In this document: positions 39,128 through 49,548 of the stretch, piece by piece
How the letters are laid out: the number at the start of each line of letters is the position of its first letter
Numbering within the stretch: the stretch's first letter is position 1
NCBI RefSeq assembly: GCF_907165205.1
Contig: NC_058195.1
Span: forward strand, 21,596,936-21,660,935
Direction: 5' to 3'
Source: Coccinella septempunctata
Taxonomy: Eukaryota > Arthropoda > Insecta > Coleoptera > Coccinellidae
DNA length: 64,000 bases
Notes under the pieces: generated by a model
Databases searched by the model: none
Seen by the model: only the letters and a program-made list of their open reading frames with translations
What the model was told of the DNA's origin: nothing
Translations under genes and position numbers: made by a program

Positions 39128-42100
39128 ATGGATCAGTCGAACAGGACAAAATTCGTATCCGGAGGTAAAATACCCTCCCATTCGGATCTCCGGGGGAGGG
39201 TGCCTGAGCGAGTGAATCATCGAACAAACACCAATGAAAAGCACATAGCTTTTGCAGCATGGAACGTCAGAACCTTGCTAGACAACCGTAAGGCCGACCG
39301 ACCAGAGAGGCGTACTGCCCTAATCGATAAGGAACTGCAACGAACATCCATTGCAATAGTTGCTTTAAGCGAAACACGCTTTTCGGACGAAGGTAGCTTG
39401 GTAGAACAAGCGTATACATTTTTCTGGAAAGGCTTGCCGGAAGGCGAAATCAGACAACATGGCGTAGGCTTTGCCATTAGAAACGACCTGGCCGCCAAAC
39501 TTACCGAAAATCCAGTTGGTATCTCAGAACGTTTAATGACCCTACGTTTTCCTGCAGCGAATAACACGTTTGTGAACATCATTGCAGTATACGCACCCAC
39601 TTTGAACTCCTCTGACAACTTAAAGGACACTTTTTACGAAACACTCGTTGCTACATTAAGTAAAATCCCAAAACGGGAACGAATAATTCTCCTTGGAGAC
39701 TTCAACGCTAGAGTGGGCAGAGGTCAAGACTCAGAACTATGGCCGGGAATAATAGGGAAACACGGCACAGACAGCATCAATTCGAATGGAGAACGTCTGC
39801 TGGCTCTTTGTGCAGAACACAATCTGTGTATAACGAACACCTATTTTATTACGAGACCCAATTCAAGGGGGACCTGGCGCCACCCGCGCTCAGGGCATTG
39901 GCATACCCTCGACTATGTGATCGTGAGAAGGAAAGATCTGAAAGAGGTGTTGGTCACTAAACCCAGAGCAGATCTGGAGTGCTGGACTGATCATAGGCTG
40001 GTAATCTCGAAAATGAAAATCTCAATGCGCCCAAAATATCAACGCAAGCCGAAGTATCTAAGAGAGCGCCTTCAAATATCCAAACTACAAAACCCTTCTA
40101 CAAAGGACAGATTCACAGCTGCCGTCAAAAGTAGCCTAACACCACCGGATTATAACGACGACATTGAGACTCATTGGCTCCGTTTCAAGTCATCCCTTAC
40201 AAATACAGCGAAGGAAATACTGGGCACGGAACGCTCCCGAAAATCCCCAGACTGGTTTGCCGACAGCGAAACTCATATCGCACCCCTTTTGGATGCAAAA
40301 CACAAAGCGATGAAAACCGCAATTAACAAGCCTGGCGATGTTGCAGCCCAAATAGGTTTCATAAACATAAAACGCGAGGTCCGTCAAGAAATAAGAAAAA
40401 TCAAGGACAGCTGGTGGAAAGAAAAAGCTAGAGAAATACAAGCTTACGCCGATAACCATGACTACAGGCGTTTTTTCGAAGCTATTAAAACTGTTTACGG
40501 TCCAAGCAGAAAAGCTAGCTTTCCTATAAGAGATGCTCATGGAGCTATTCTAACTGATGATAGAAAAATTCTCGAAAGATGGAAGGAGCATTACTCACAG
40601 GTCTTGAATCAAAATAACGACTCGGATTTATCCATTTTAGAACTGCTTCCCGCGTATAGTCCGATGACATCGCTTGATGACGAAATTTCAATGTCGGAAA
40701 TCATAAGCGCGATTAAAAATATGAAAAATGATAAGTCCCCTGGTCTAGACGGCATTCCGGCGGAGATATTCAAAGCCTTGGATGAGGACATTGTCAATAG
40801 TCTCCTAATACTATTCCGCAAGATCTGGGAACAGGGAGATGTGCCACAAGACTTCAGAGACGCTTTAGTTATCAACCTCTATAAGAACAAAGGCGATACG
40901 TCGAATTGCAACAATTACAGGGGCATATCGTTGCTTAATGTGGCCGGTAAAATTCTCTCGAAGATTATGGCTAATCGTCTGGTTCCACTCTTAGAGAGGC
41001 TTTTACCTGAATCCCAGTGCGGCTTTCGACCAAATCGAGGTACGGTGGACCTAATTTTTACACTTCGACAGCTACAAGAAAAGGCCCGTGAACAACAATC
41101 AAGGATTTATACAGCCTTCATCGATTTAAGCAAGGCATTCGACTCGGTGAATCGGAGAGCGCTCTGGAAAATCATGGCACGTCTAGCAGTACCCGAAAAA
41201 TTCCTAGCAGTGTGTAAAAGCCTTCATACCAACAACACCGCTAGAATACAGCATAATGGCTCTACAACCGACCATTTCTCAACCAACACTGGAATAAAAC
41301 AAGGCTGCGTATTAGCGCCTTTACTGTTCAATATTTTCGCCATAGCTGTATCGATAATTGCTGACATGAGCATGCCCGTAAGAGGTGTTGGGATAAGATT
41401 CAGATTTGATGGAGGCCTGTTTAACCTGAAGCGCCTCAGAGCAAAAACCCGTACCAAGTTTATCACGGAACTTCAATATGCAGACGACTGTTCACTCATC
41501 GCTAGCAGCTCAGAGGATCTACAGATAATGATGGACACCTATAAACATATATACGAAGCTTTAGGCCTTAGACTCAATATTGACAAGACCAAAATCCTGG
41601 TAAGTCCGCCAGAAAGCCTTCAAACAGATATCAGCCTGGACAATGAAACTCTAGAACAGGTTGAGCAGTTCAAATACTTGGGAAGCTTCATAAATACTAG
41701 GGCTAACCTTGACACGGAAATACACAACCGTATCAATTCGGCATCACGGGCATTCTGGAAGCTGAAGGACAGAGTGTTCCAAAATCACGACCTCAATCTG
41801 AAGACCAAGACAGCTGTTTACAGAGCAGTGGTCCTCCCAACGCTTCTTTACGGAAGCGAAAGCTGGACTCCCTACAGGCGACATATTAAACAGCTTGAAC
41901 AGACGCAGCAACGTCATCTAAGACAGATAATGCACATCAGATGGTTCCACAAAGTTTCGAATGCAGAAGTCTTGCAGCGCGCGAATTGTACAACAATTGA
42001 GACTCAAGTAACGAGGGCCCGACTCAGATGGAGCGGCCACATTCTGAGGATGCAAGACACAAGACTCCCCAAAATAGCTCTATACGGCGAACTCACTGAG

Positions 42101-42367
42101 GGAGCCCGGAAACCAGGAGGCCAGTATAAGCGGTTTAAGGATACACTACATCAATCCCTAAAATCAGTTAATGCTAATCATAACTGGGAACAACTAGCGT
42201 TAGACAGGTCACAGTGGAGGTCTTTGGTCCACAGTTATAGTGGAGAATCGAGAAGGATACAGCGGCGGCCAGATCTGGTTGGAGACTATCCATGCTCTGA
42301 GTGTGGAAGGATCTGCAGGTCGCGGTTGGGTCTCTTTAGTCACAGGAGGGCACACAGTCGCAACTAG
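39128..42367 (+). CDS. LINE polyprotein: AP endonuclease, reverse transcriptase, C2H2 zinc finger
   Basis: 1079 residues, intact. It would nick target DNA and reverse transcribe the element RNA in the nucleus (target-primed reverse transcription). The endonuclease (about 38-295) shows WNVR with Asn 46, SETR with Glu 82, GDFN with Asp 191 and Asn 193, LDYV with Asp 262, and TDHR with Asp 288 and His 289: the full catalytic set of the exonuclease-endonuclease-phosphatase fold. The reverse transcriptase (about 510-860) shows SPGLDGIPAE, NYRGISLL, CGFRPNRGT, FIDLSKAFDSV with Asp 666, GIKQGCVLAPLLFN, and YADD at 784-787. The thumb-like part (FKYLGSFI) and a WSGHILRM segment follow. The C terminus has a canonical C2H2 finger: Cys 1056, Cys 1059, His 1072, His 1076 (C-x2-C-x12-H-x3-H), presumably binding nucleic acid. 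Start: the first ATG after an in-frame stop, context AAAAAGATGG. No separate ORF1 is present. Intact motifs suggest a young, possibly competent copy; activity is inferred, not shown. Confidence 0.95.
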   Translation: MDQSNRTKFVSGGKIPSHSDLRGRVPERVNHRTNTNEKHIAFAAWNVRTLLDNRKADRPERRTALIDKELQRTSIAIVALSETRFSDEGSLVEQAYTFFWKGLPEGEIRQHGVGFAIRNDLAAKLTENPVGISERLMTLRFPAANNTFVNIIAVYAPTLNSSDNLKDTFYETLVATLSKIPKRERIILLGDFNARVGRGQDSELWPGIIGKHGTDSINSNGERLLALCAEHNLCITNTYFITRPNSRGTWRHPRSGHWHTLDYVIVRRKDLKEVLVTKPRADLECWTDHRLVISKMKISMRPKYQRKPKYLRERLQISKLQNPSTKDRFTAAVKSSLTPPDYNDDIETHWLRFKSSLTNTAKEILGTERSRKSPDWFADSETHIAPLLDAKHKAMKTAINKPGDVAAQIGFINIKREVRQEIRKIKDSWWKEKAREIQAYADNHDYRRFFEAIKTVYGPSRKASFPIRDAHGAILTDDRKILERWKEHYSQVLNQNNDSDLSILELLPAYSPMTSLDDEISMSEIISAIKNMKNDKSPGLDGIPAEIFKALDEDIVNSLLILFRKIWEQGDVPQDFRDALVINLYKNKGDTSNCNNYRGISLLNVAGKILSKIMANRLVPLLERLLPESQCGFRPNRGTVDLIFTLRQLQEKAREQQSRIYTAFIDLSKAFDSVNRRALWKIMARLAVPEKFLAVCKSLHTNNTARIQHNGSTTDHFSTNTGIKQGCVLAPLLFNIFAIAVSIIADMSMPVRGVGIRFRFDGGLFNLKRLRAKTRTKFITELQYADDCSLIASSSEDLQIMMDTYKHIYEALGLRLNIDKTKILVSPPESLQTDISLDNETLEQVEQFKYLGSFINTRANLDTEIHNRINSASRAFWKLKDRVFQNHDLNLKTKTAVYRAVVLPTLLYGSESWTPYRRHIKQLEQTQQRHLRQIMHIRWFHKVSNAEVLQRANCTTIETQVTRARLRWSGHILRMQDTRLPKIALYGELTEGARKPGGQYKRFKDTLHQSLKSVNANHNWEQLALDRSQWRSLVHSYSGESRRIQRRPDLVGDYPCSECGRICRSRLGLFSHRRAHSRN

Positions 42368-42459
42368 CACTAAGAAGTTACAAGTCTGTTCGAATTTTTT
42401 TTTTTTTTTTTTCTTCTTCTTTTTGTAGATTCATTCCCGGTAACGGGATACAGCAATGA
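42368..42459 (+). other. 3' UTR of the second LINE
   Basis: 92 bp between the TAG stop (42365-42367) and the right target-site duplication. It contains T18 at 42395-42412 followed by a CTT-rich tract, a short hairpin and the terminal CAGCAATGA. No AATAAA is seen and there is no poly(A) or simple-repeat tail. Confidence 0.85.
42435..42448 (+). other. 3'-terminal hairpin of the second LINE
   Basis: TCCCG and CGGGA form a perfect 5-bp stem around a GTAA tetraloop, 11 bp from the element end. Short 3' stem-loops are recognised by the reverse transcriptase in several LINE families lacking poly(A). GTAA fits the stable GNRA tetraloop class. The role here is inferred from position and structure. 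Confidence 0.6.
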
Positions 42460-42469
42460 ATATGTTGAA
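42460..42469 (+). repeat. 10-bp target-site duplication, right copy (second LINE)
   Basis: ATATGTTGAA, identical to 38798-38807, after which the interrupted monomer continues with TTTCAGTTCGATAG exactly as in the empty sister site at 47099. The first A could belong to the element end, so 9-10 bp. Confidence 0.88.
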
Positions 42470-45400
42470 TTTCAGTTCGATAGTTCAGATAGGAATTGAG
42501 ATTTCAGTGGTCAATTCGGCAAAGTGTGATATCAATTCCTCGAAAACTGTTGGATCAATTCGAACCAAATATTGAAATTTTACACAGTTTTCGAATTGAG
42601 ATGCACATGTTGAATTTCAGTCCGATAGTTCAGATAGGAATTGAGATTTCAGTGGTCAATTCGGCAAAGTTTGATATCAATTCCTCGAAAACTGTTGGAT
42701 CAATTCGAACCAAATCTTGAAATTTTACACAGTTTTCGAATTGAGATGCACATGTTGAATTTCAGTTCGATAGTTTAGATAGGAATTGAGATTTCAGTGG
42801 TCAATTCGGCAAAGTGTGATATCAATTCCTCGAAAACTGTTGGATCAATTCGAACCAAATCTTGAAACTGCACATAGTTTTCGAATTGAGATGCACATGT
42901 TGAATTTCAGTCCGATAGTTCAGATAGGAATTGAGATTTCAGTGGTCAATTCGGCAAAGTGTGATATCAATTCCTAAAAAACTGTCGGATCAATTCGAAC
43001 CAAATCTTGAAACTGCACATAGTTTTCGAATTGAGATGCACATGTTGAATTTCAGTTCGATAGTTCAGATAGAAATTGAGATTTCAGTGGTCAATTCGCC
43101 AAAGTGTGATATCAATTCCTTGAAAACTGTTGGATCAATTCGAATCAAATCTTGAAACTGCACATAGTTTTCGAAATGAGATGCACATGTTGAATTTCAG
43201 TTCGATAGTTCAGATAGAAATTGAGATTTCAGTGATCAATTCAGCAAAGTGTGATATCAATTCCTCGAAAACTGTTGGATCAATTCGAACCAAATCTTGA
43301 AACTGCACATGATTTTCGAAATGAGATGCACATGTTGAATTTCAGTTCGATAGTTCAGATAGAAATTGAGATTTCAGTGATCAATTCAGCAAAGTGTGAT
43401 ATCAATTCCTCGAAAACTGTTGGATCAATTCGAACCAAATCTTGAAACTGCACATAATTTTCGAAATGAGATGCACATGTTTAATTTCAGTTCGATAGTT
43501 CAGATAGCAATTGAGATTTCAGTGGTCTATTCGGCAAAGTGTGATATCAATTCCTCAAAAACTTTTGGACCAATTCTCCCCAAGTCTTGAAACTGCACAT
43601 AGTTTTCGAATTGAGATGCATATGTTGAATTTCAGTTCGATAGTTCAGATAGGAATTGAGATTTCAGTGGTCAATTCGGCAAAGTGTGATATCAATTCCT
43701 CGAAAACTGTTGGATCAATTCGAACCAAATATTGAAATTTTACACAGTTTTCGAATTGAGATGCACATGTTGAATTTCAGTCCGATAGTTCAGATAGGAA
43801 TTGAGATTTCAGTGGTCAATTCGGCAAAGTTTGATATCAATTCCTCGAAAACTGTTGGATCAATTCGAACCAAATCTTGAAATTTTACACAGTTTTCGAA
43901 TTGAGATGCACATGTTGAATTTCAGTTCGATAGTTTAGATAGGAATTGAGATTTCAGTGGTCAATTCAGCAAAGTGTGATATCAATTCCTCGAAAACTGT
44001 TGGATCAATTCGAACCAAATCTTGAAACTGCACATGATTTTCGAAATGAGATGCACATGTTGAATTTCAGTTCGATAGTTCAGATAGAAATTGAGATTTC
44101 AGTGATCAATTCAGCAAAGTGTGATATCAATTCCTCGAAAACTGTTGGATCAATTCGAACCAAATCTTGAAACTGCACATAGTTTTCGAAATGAGATGCA
44201 CATGTTGAATTTCAGTTCGATAGTTCAGATAGAAATTGAGATTTCAGTGATCAATTCAGCAAAGTGTGATATCAATTCCTCGAAAACTGTTGGATCAATT
44301 CGAACCAAATCTTGAAACTGCACATGATTTTCGAAATGAGATGCACATGTTGAATTTCAGTTCGATAGTTCAGATAGAAATTGAGATTTCAGTGATCAAT
44401 TCAGCAAAGTGTGATATCAATTCCTCGAAAACTGTTGGATCAATTCGAACCAAATCTTGAAACTGCACATAGTTTTCGAAATGAGATGCACATGTTGAAT
44501 TTCAGTTCGATAGTTCAGATAGGAATTGAGATTTCAGTGGTCAATTCGGCAAAGTGTGATATCAATTCCTCGAAAACTGTTGGATCAATTCGAACCAAAT
44601 CTTGAAACTGCACATAGTTTTCGGATTGACATGCACCTGTTGAATTTCAGTTCGATAGTTCAGATAGGAATTGAGATTACAGTGGTCAATTCGGCAAAGT
44701 GTGATATCAATTCCTCGAAAACTGTTGGATCAATTCGAACCAAATCTTGAAATTTTACATAGTTTTCGAATTGAGATGCACATGTTGAATTTCAGTCCGA
44801 TAGTTCAGATAGGAATTGAGATTTCAGTCGTCAATTCGGCAAAGTGTGATATCAATTCCTCGAAAACTGTTGGATGAATTCGAACCAAATCTTGAAACTG
44901 CACATAGTTTTCGAAATGAGATGCACATGTTGAATTTCAGTTCGATAGTTCAGATAGAGATTGAGATTTCAGTGGTCAATTCGCCAAAGTGTGATATCAA
45001 TTCCTTGAAAACTGTTGGATCAATTCGAATCAAATTTTGAAACTGCACATGATTTTCGAAATGAGATGCACATGTTGAATTTCAGTTCGATAGTTCAGAT
45101 AGGAATTGAGATTTCAGTGGTCTATTCGGCAAAGTGTGATATCAATTCCTCGAAAACTGTTGGATCAATTCGAACCAAATCTTGAAACTGCACATAATTT
45201 TCGAAATGAGATGCACATGTTTAATTTCAGTTCGATAGTTCAGATAGCAATTGAGATTTCAGTGGTCTATTCGGCAAAGTGTGATATCAATTCCTCAAAA
45301 ACTGTTGGACCAATTCTCCCCAAGTCTTGAAACTGCACATAGTTTTCGAATTGAGATGCATATGTTGAATTTCAGTTCGATAGTTCAGATAGGAATTGAG

Positions 45401-48400
45401 ATTTCAGTGGTCAATTCGGCAAAGTGTGATATCAATTCCTCGAAAACTGCTGGATCAATTCGAACCAAATATTGAAATTTTACACAGTTTTCGAATTGAG
45501 ATGCACATGTTGAATTTCAGTCCGATAGTTCAGATAGGAATTGAGATTTCAGTCGTCAATTCGGCAAAGTGTGATATCAATTCCTCGAAAACTGTTGGAT
45601 CAATTCGAACCAAATCTTGAAACTGCACATAATTTTCGAAATGAGATGCACATGTTTAATTTCAGTTCGATAGTTCAGATAGCAATTGAGATTTCAGTGG
45701 TCTATTCGGCAAAGTGTGATATCAATTCCTCAAAAACTGTTGGACCAATTCTCCCCAAGTCTTGAAACTGCACATAGTTTTCGGATTGACATGCACCTGT
45801 TGAATTTCAGTTCGATAGTTCAGATAGGAATTGAGATTTCAGTGGTCAATTCGGCAAAGTGTGATATCAATTCTTCGAAAACTGTTGGATCAATTCGAAC
45901 CAAATCTTGAAATTTTACAAGTTTTCGAATTGAGATGCACATGTTGAATTTCAGTCCGATAGTTCAGATAGGAATTGAGATTTCAGTCGTCAATTCGGCA
46001 AAGTGTGATATCAATTCCTCGAAAACTGTTGGATGAATTAGAACCAAATCTTGAAACTGCACATTGTTTTCGAAATGAGATGCACATGTTGAATTTCAGT
46101 TCGATAGTTCAGATAGAAATTGAGATTTCAGTGGTCAATTCGCCAAAGTGTGATATCAATTCCTTGAAAACTGTTGGATCAATTCGAATCAAATCTTGAA
46201 ACTGCACATGATTTTCGAAATGAGATGCACATGTTGAATTTCAGTTCGATAGTTCAGATAGAAATTGAGATTTCAGTGATCAATTCAGCAAAGTGTGATA
46301 TCAATTCCTCGAAAACTGTTGGATCAATTCGAACCAAATCTTGAAACTGCACATAGTTTTCGAAATGAGATGCACATGTTGAATTTCAGTTCGATAGTTC
46401 AGATAGGAATTGAGATTTCAGTGGTCAATTCGGCAAAGTGTGATATCAATTCCTCGAAAACTGTTGGATCAATTCGAACCAAATCTTGAAACTGCACATA
46501 GTTTTCGAATTGAGATGCACATGTTGAATTTCAGTCCGATAGTTCAGATAGGAATTGAGATTTCAGTGGTCAATTCGGCAAAGTGTGATATCAATTCCTA
46601 AAAAACTGTCGGATCAATTCGAACCAAATCTTGAAACTGCACATAGTTTTCGAATTGAAATGCACATGTTGAATTTCAGTTCGATAGTTCAGATAGAAAT
46701 TGAGATTTCAGTGGTCAATTCGCCAAAGTGTGATATCAATTCCTTGAAAACTGTTGGATCAATTCGAATCAAATCTTGAAACTGCACATAGTTTTCGGAT
46801 TGACATGCACCTGTTGAATTTCAGTTCGATAGTTCAGATAGGAATTGAGATTTCAGTGGTCTATTCGGCAAAGTGTGATATCAATTCCTCGAAAACTGTT
46901 GGATCAATTCGAACCAAATCTTGAAACTGCACATAATTTTCGAAATGAGATGCACATGTTTAATTTCAGTTCGATACTTCAGATAGCAATTGAGATTTCA
47001 GTGGTCTATTCGGCAAAGTGTGATATCAATTCCTCAAAAACTTTTGGACCAATTCTCCCCAAGTCTTGAAACTGCACATAGTTTTCGAATTGAGATGCAT
47101 ATGTTGAATTTCAGTTCGATAGTTCAGATAGGAATTGAGATTTCAGTGGTCAATTCGGCAAAGTGTGATATCAATTCCTCGAAAACTGTTGGATCAATTC
47201 GAACCAAATATTGAAATTTTACACAGTTTTCGAATTGAGATGCACATGTTGAATTTCAGTCCGATAGTTCAGATAGGAATTGAGATTTCAGTGGTCAATT
47301 CGGCAAAGTTTGATATCAATTCCTCGAAAACTGTTGGATCAATTCGAACCAAATCTTGAAATTTTACACAGTTTTCGAATTGAGATGCACATGTTGAATT
47401 TCAGTTCGATAGTTTAGATAGGAATTGAGATTTCAGTGGTCAATTCGGCAAAGTGTGATATCAATTCCTTGAAAACTGTTGGATCAATTCGAATCAAATC
47501 TTGAAACTGCACATAGTTTTCGAAATGAGATGCACATGTTGAATTTCAGTTCGATAGTTCAGATAGAAATTGAGATTTCAGTGATCAATTCAGCAAAGTG
47601 TGATATCAATTCCTCGAAAACTGTTGGATCAATTCGAACCAAATCTTGAAACTGCACATGATTTTCGAAATGAGATGCACATGTTGAATTTCAGTTCGAT
47701 AGTTCAGATAGAAATTGAGATTTCAGTGATCAATTCAGCAAAGTGTGATATCAATTCCTCGAAAACTGTTGGATCAATTCGAACCAAATCTTGAAACTGC
47801 ACATAGTTTTCGAAATGAGATGCACATGTTGAATTTCAGTTCGATAGTTCAGATAGGAATTGAGATTTCAGTGGTCAATTCGGCAAAGTGTGATATCAAT
47901 TCCTCGAAAACTGTTGGATCAATTCGAACCAAATCTTGAAACTGCACATAGTTTTCGGATTGACATGCACCTGTTGAATTTCAGTTCGATAGTTCAGATA
48001 GGAATTGTGATTACAGTGGTCAATTCGGCAAAGTGTGATATCAATTCCTCGAAAACTGTTGGATCAATTCGAACCAAATCTTGAAATTTTACACAGTTTT
48101 CGAATTGAGATGCACATGTTGAATTTCAGTCCGATAGTTCAGATTGGAATTGAGATTTCAGTCGTCAATTCGGCAAAGTGTGATATCAATTCCTCGAAAA
48201 CTGTTGGATCAATTCGAACCAAATCTTGAAACTGCACATAGTTTTCGAAATGAGATGCACATGTTGAATTTCAGTTCGATAGTTCAGATAGGAATTGAGA
48301 TTTCAGTGGTCAATTCGGCAAAGTGTGATATCAATTCCTCGAAAACTGTTGGATCAATTCGAACCAAATCTTGAAACTGCACATAGTTTTCGAATTGAGA

Positions 48401-48831
48401 TGCACATGTTGAATTTCAGTCCGATAGTTCAGATAGGAATTGAGATTTCAGTGGTCAATTCGGCAAAGTGTGATATCAATTCCTAAAAAACTGTCGGATC
48501 AATTCGAACCAAATCTTGAAACTGCACATAGTTTTCGAATTGAGATGCACATGTTGAATTTCAGTTCGATAGTTCAGATAGAAATTGAGATTTCAGTGGT
48601 CAATTCGCCAAAGTGTGATATCAATTCCTTGAAAACTGTTGGATCAATTCGAATCAAATCTTGAAACTGCACATAGTTTTCGGATTGACATGCACCTGTT
48701 GAATTTCAGTTCGATAGTTCAGATAGGAATTGAGATTTCAGTGGTCTATTCGGCAAAGTGTGATATCAATTCCTCGAAAACTGTTGGATCAATTCGAACC
48801 AAATCTTGAAACTGCACATAATTTTCGAAAT

Positions 48832-49121
48832 GAGATGCACATGTTGAATTTCAGATCGATAGTTCTGATAGGAATGAAGATTTCAGTAGTCGATTCGGCA
48901 AAATATCATTTCAATTCCTAAGGAACTATTGGATTGATTCGAACCAAATCTTGAAACTGCACATAGTTTTCGAAATGAAATGCACATGTTGAATTTCAGA
49001 TCGATAGTTCTAATAGGAATTAAGATTTCAGAATTCGATTCGACAAAATATCATTTCAATTCCTAAGGAACTATTGGATCAATTCGAACCAAATCTTGAA
49101 ATTTTACACAGTTTTCGAATT
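48832..49121 (+). repeat. Pair of strongly divergent satellite monomers, copy 1
   Basis: Two consecutive 145-bp units differ from the consensus at many positions, far more than the few changes that separate ordinary units here. Markers are TTTCAGATCGATAGTTCT, CAAAATATCATTTC in place of CAAAGTGTGATATC, and CCTAAGGAACTATTGG in place of CCTCGAAAACTGTTGG. They share these markers with each other, so they represent an older or separate subfamily. Length and phase are unchanged. The unit after them is ordinary. Confidence 0.92.
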
Positions 49122-49411
49122 GAGATGCACATGTTGAATTTCAGTCCGATAGTTCAGATAGGAATTGAGATTTCAGTGGTCAATTCGGCAAAGTTTGATA
49201 TCAATTCCTCGAAAACTGTTGGATCAATTCGAACCAAATCTTGAAATTTTACACAGTTTTCGAATTGAGATGCACATGTTGAATTTCAGTTCGATAGTTT
49301 AGATAAGAATTGAGATTTCAGTGGTCAATTCGGCAAAGTGTGATATCAATTCCTTGAAAACTGTTGGATCAATTCGAATCAAATCTTGAAACTGCACATA
49401 GTTTTCGGAAT

Positions 49412-49548
49412 GAGATGCACATGTTGAATTTCTATCTGAATAGAAATTGAGATTTCAGTGATCAATTCAGCAAAGTGTGATATCAATTCCTCGAAAACTG
49501 TTGGATCAATTCGAACCAAATCTTGAAACTGCACATGATTTTCGAAAT
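49412..49548 (+). repeat. 137-bp monomer with micro-inversion and hairpin, copy 1
   Basis: Where ordinary units read TTTCAGTTCGATAGTTCAGA, this one reads TTTCTATCTGAATAGAAATT. TATCTGAA is the reverse complement of TTCAGATA, which is normally present in that block, so a short inversion with loss of 8 bp is the simplest reading. The result is an 8-bp inverted repeat (AATTTCTA / TAGAAATT) around a 6-base loop at 49427-49448. Confidence 0.85.

Larger units (their letters stand above)
38808..42459 (+). mobile_element. Full-length-looking LINE with intact endonuclease/reverse transcriptase ORF
   Basis: This 3652-bp insertion starts GGGGTGTAAGGGGG and ends CAGCAATGA, and is flanked by 10-bp direct repeats of satellite sequence. 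It has a 320-bp 5' UTR, one 1079-codon ORF and a 92-bp 3' UTR with a polypyrimidine tract and a small terminal hairpin. There is no poly(A) tail. A single ORF with AP endonuclease then reverse transcriptase, compact UTRs and a non-poly(A) end is reminiscent of RTE-like elements, but the C-terminal C2H2 finger and the RT sequence could place it in another APE-type clade, so I leave the clade open. All catalytic motifs are present with no frameshift. Repeat-unit offsets (8156 = 31 monomers minus 1 plus 3662) independently confirm element plus duplication. Base composition is clearly less AT-rich than the satellite. Confidence 0.93.

Noticed and set aside
38887..41466. Antisense open frames and a short + frame (39739-39960) within the second LINE
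   Set aside because: All overlap the 1079-codon frame or its 5' UTR and lack any family signature.
42240..42428. 62-codon + frame ending in a poly-Phe run at the end of the second LINE
   Set aside because: It is an out-of-frame reading over the C-terminal zinc-finger region and the T-rich 3' UTR. The poly-Phe is the T tract.
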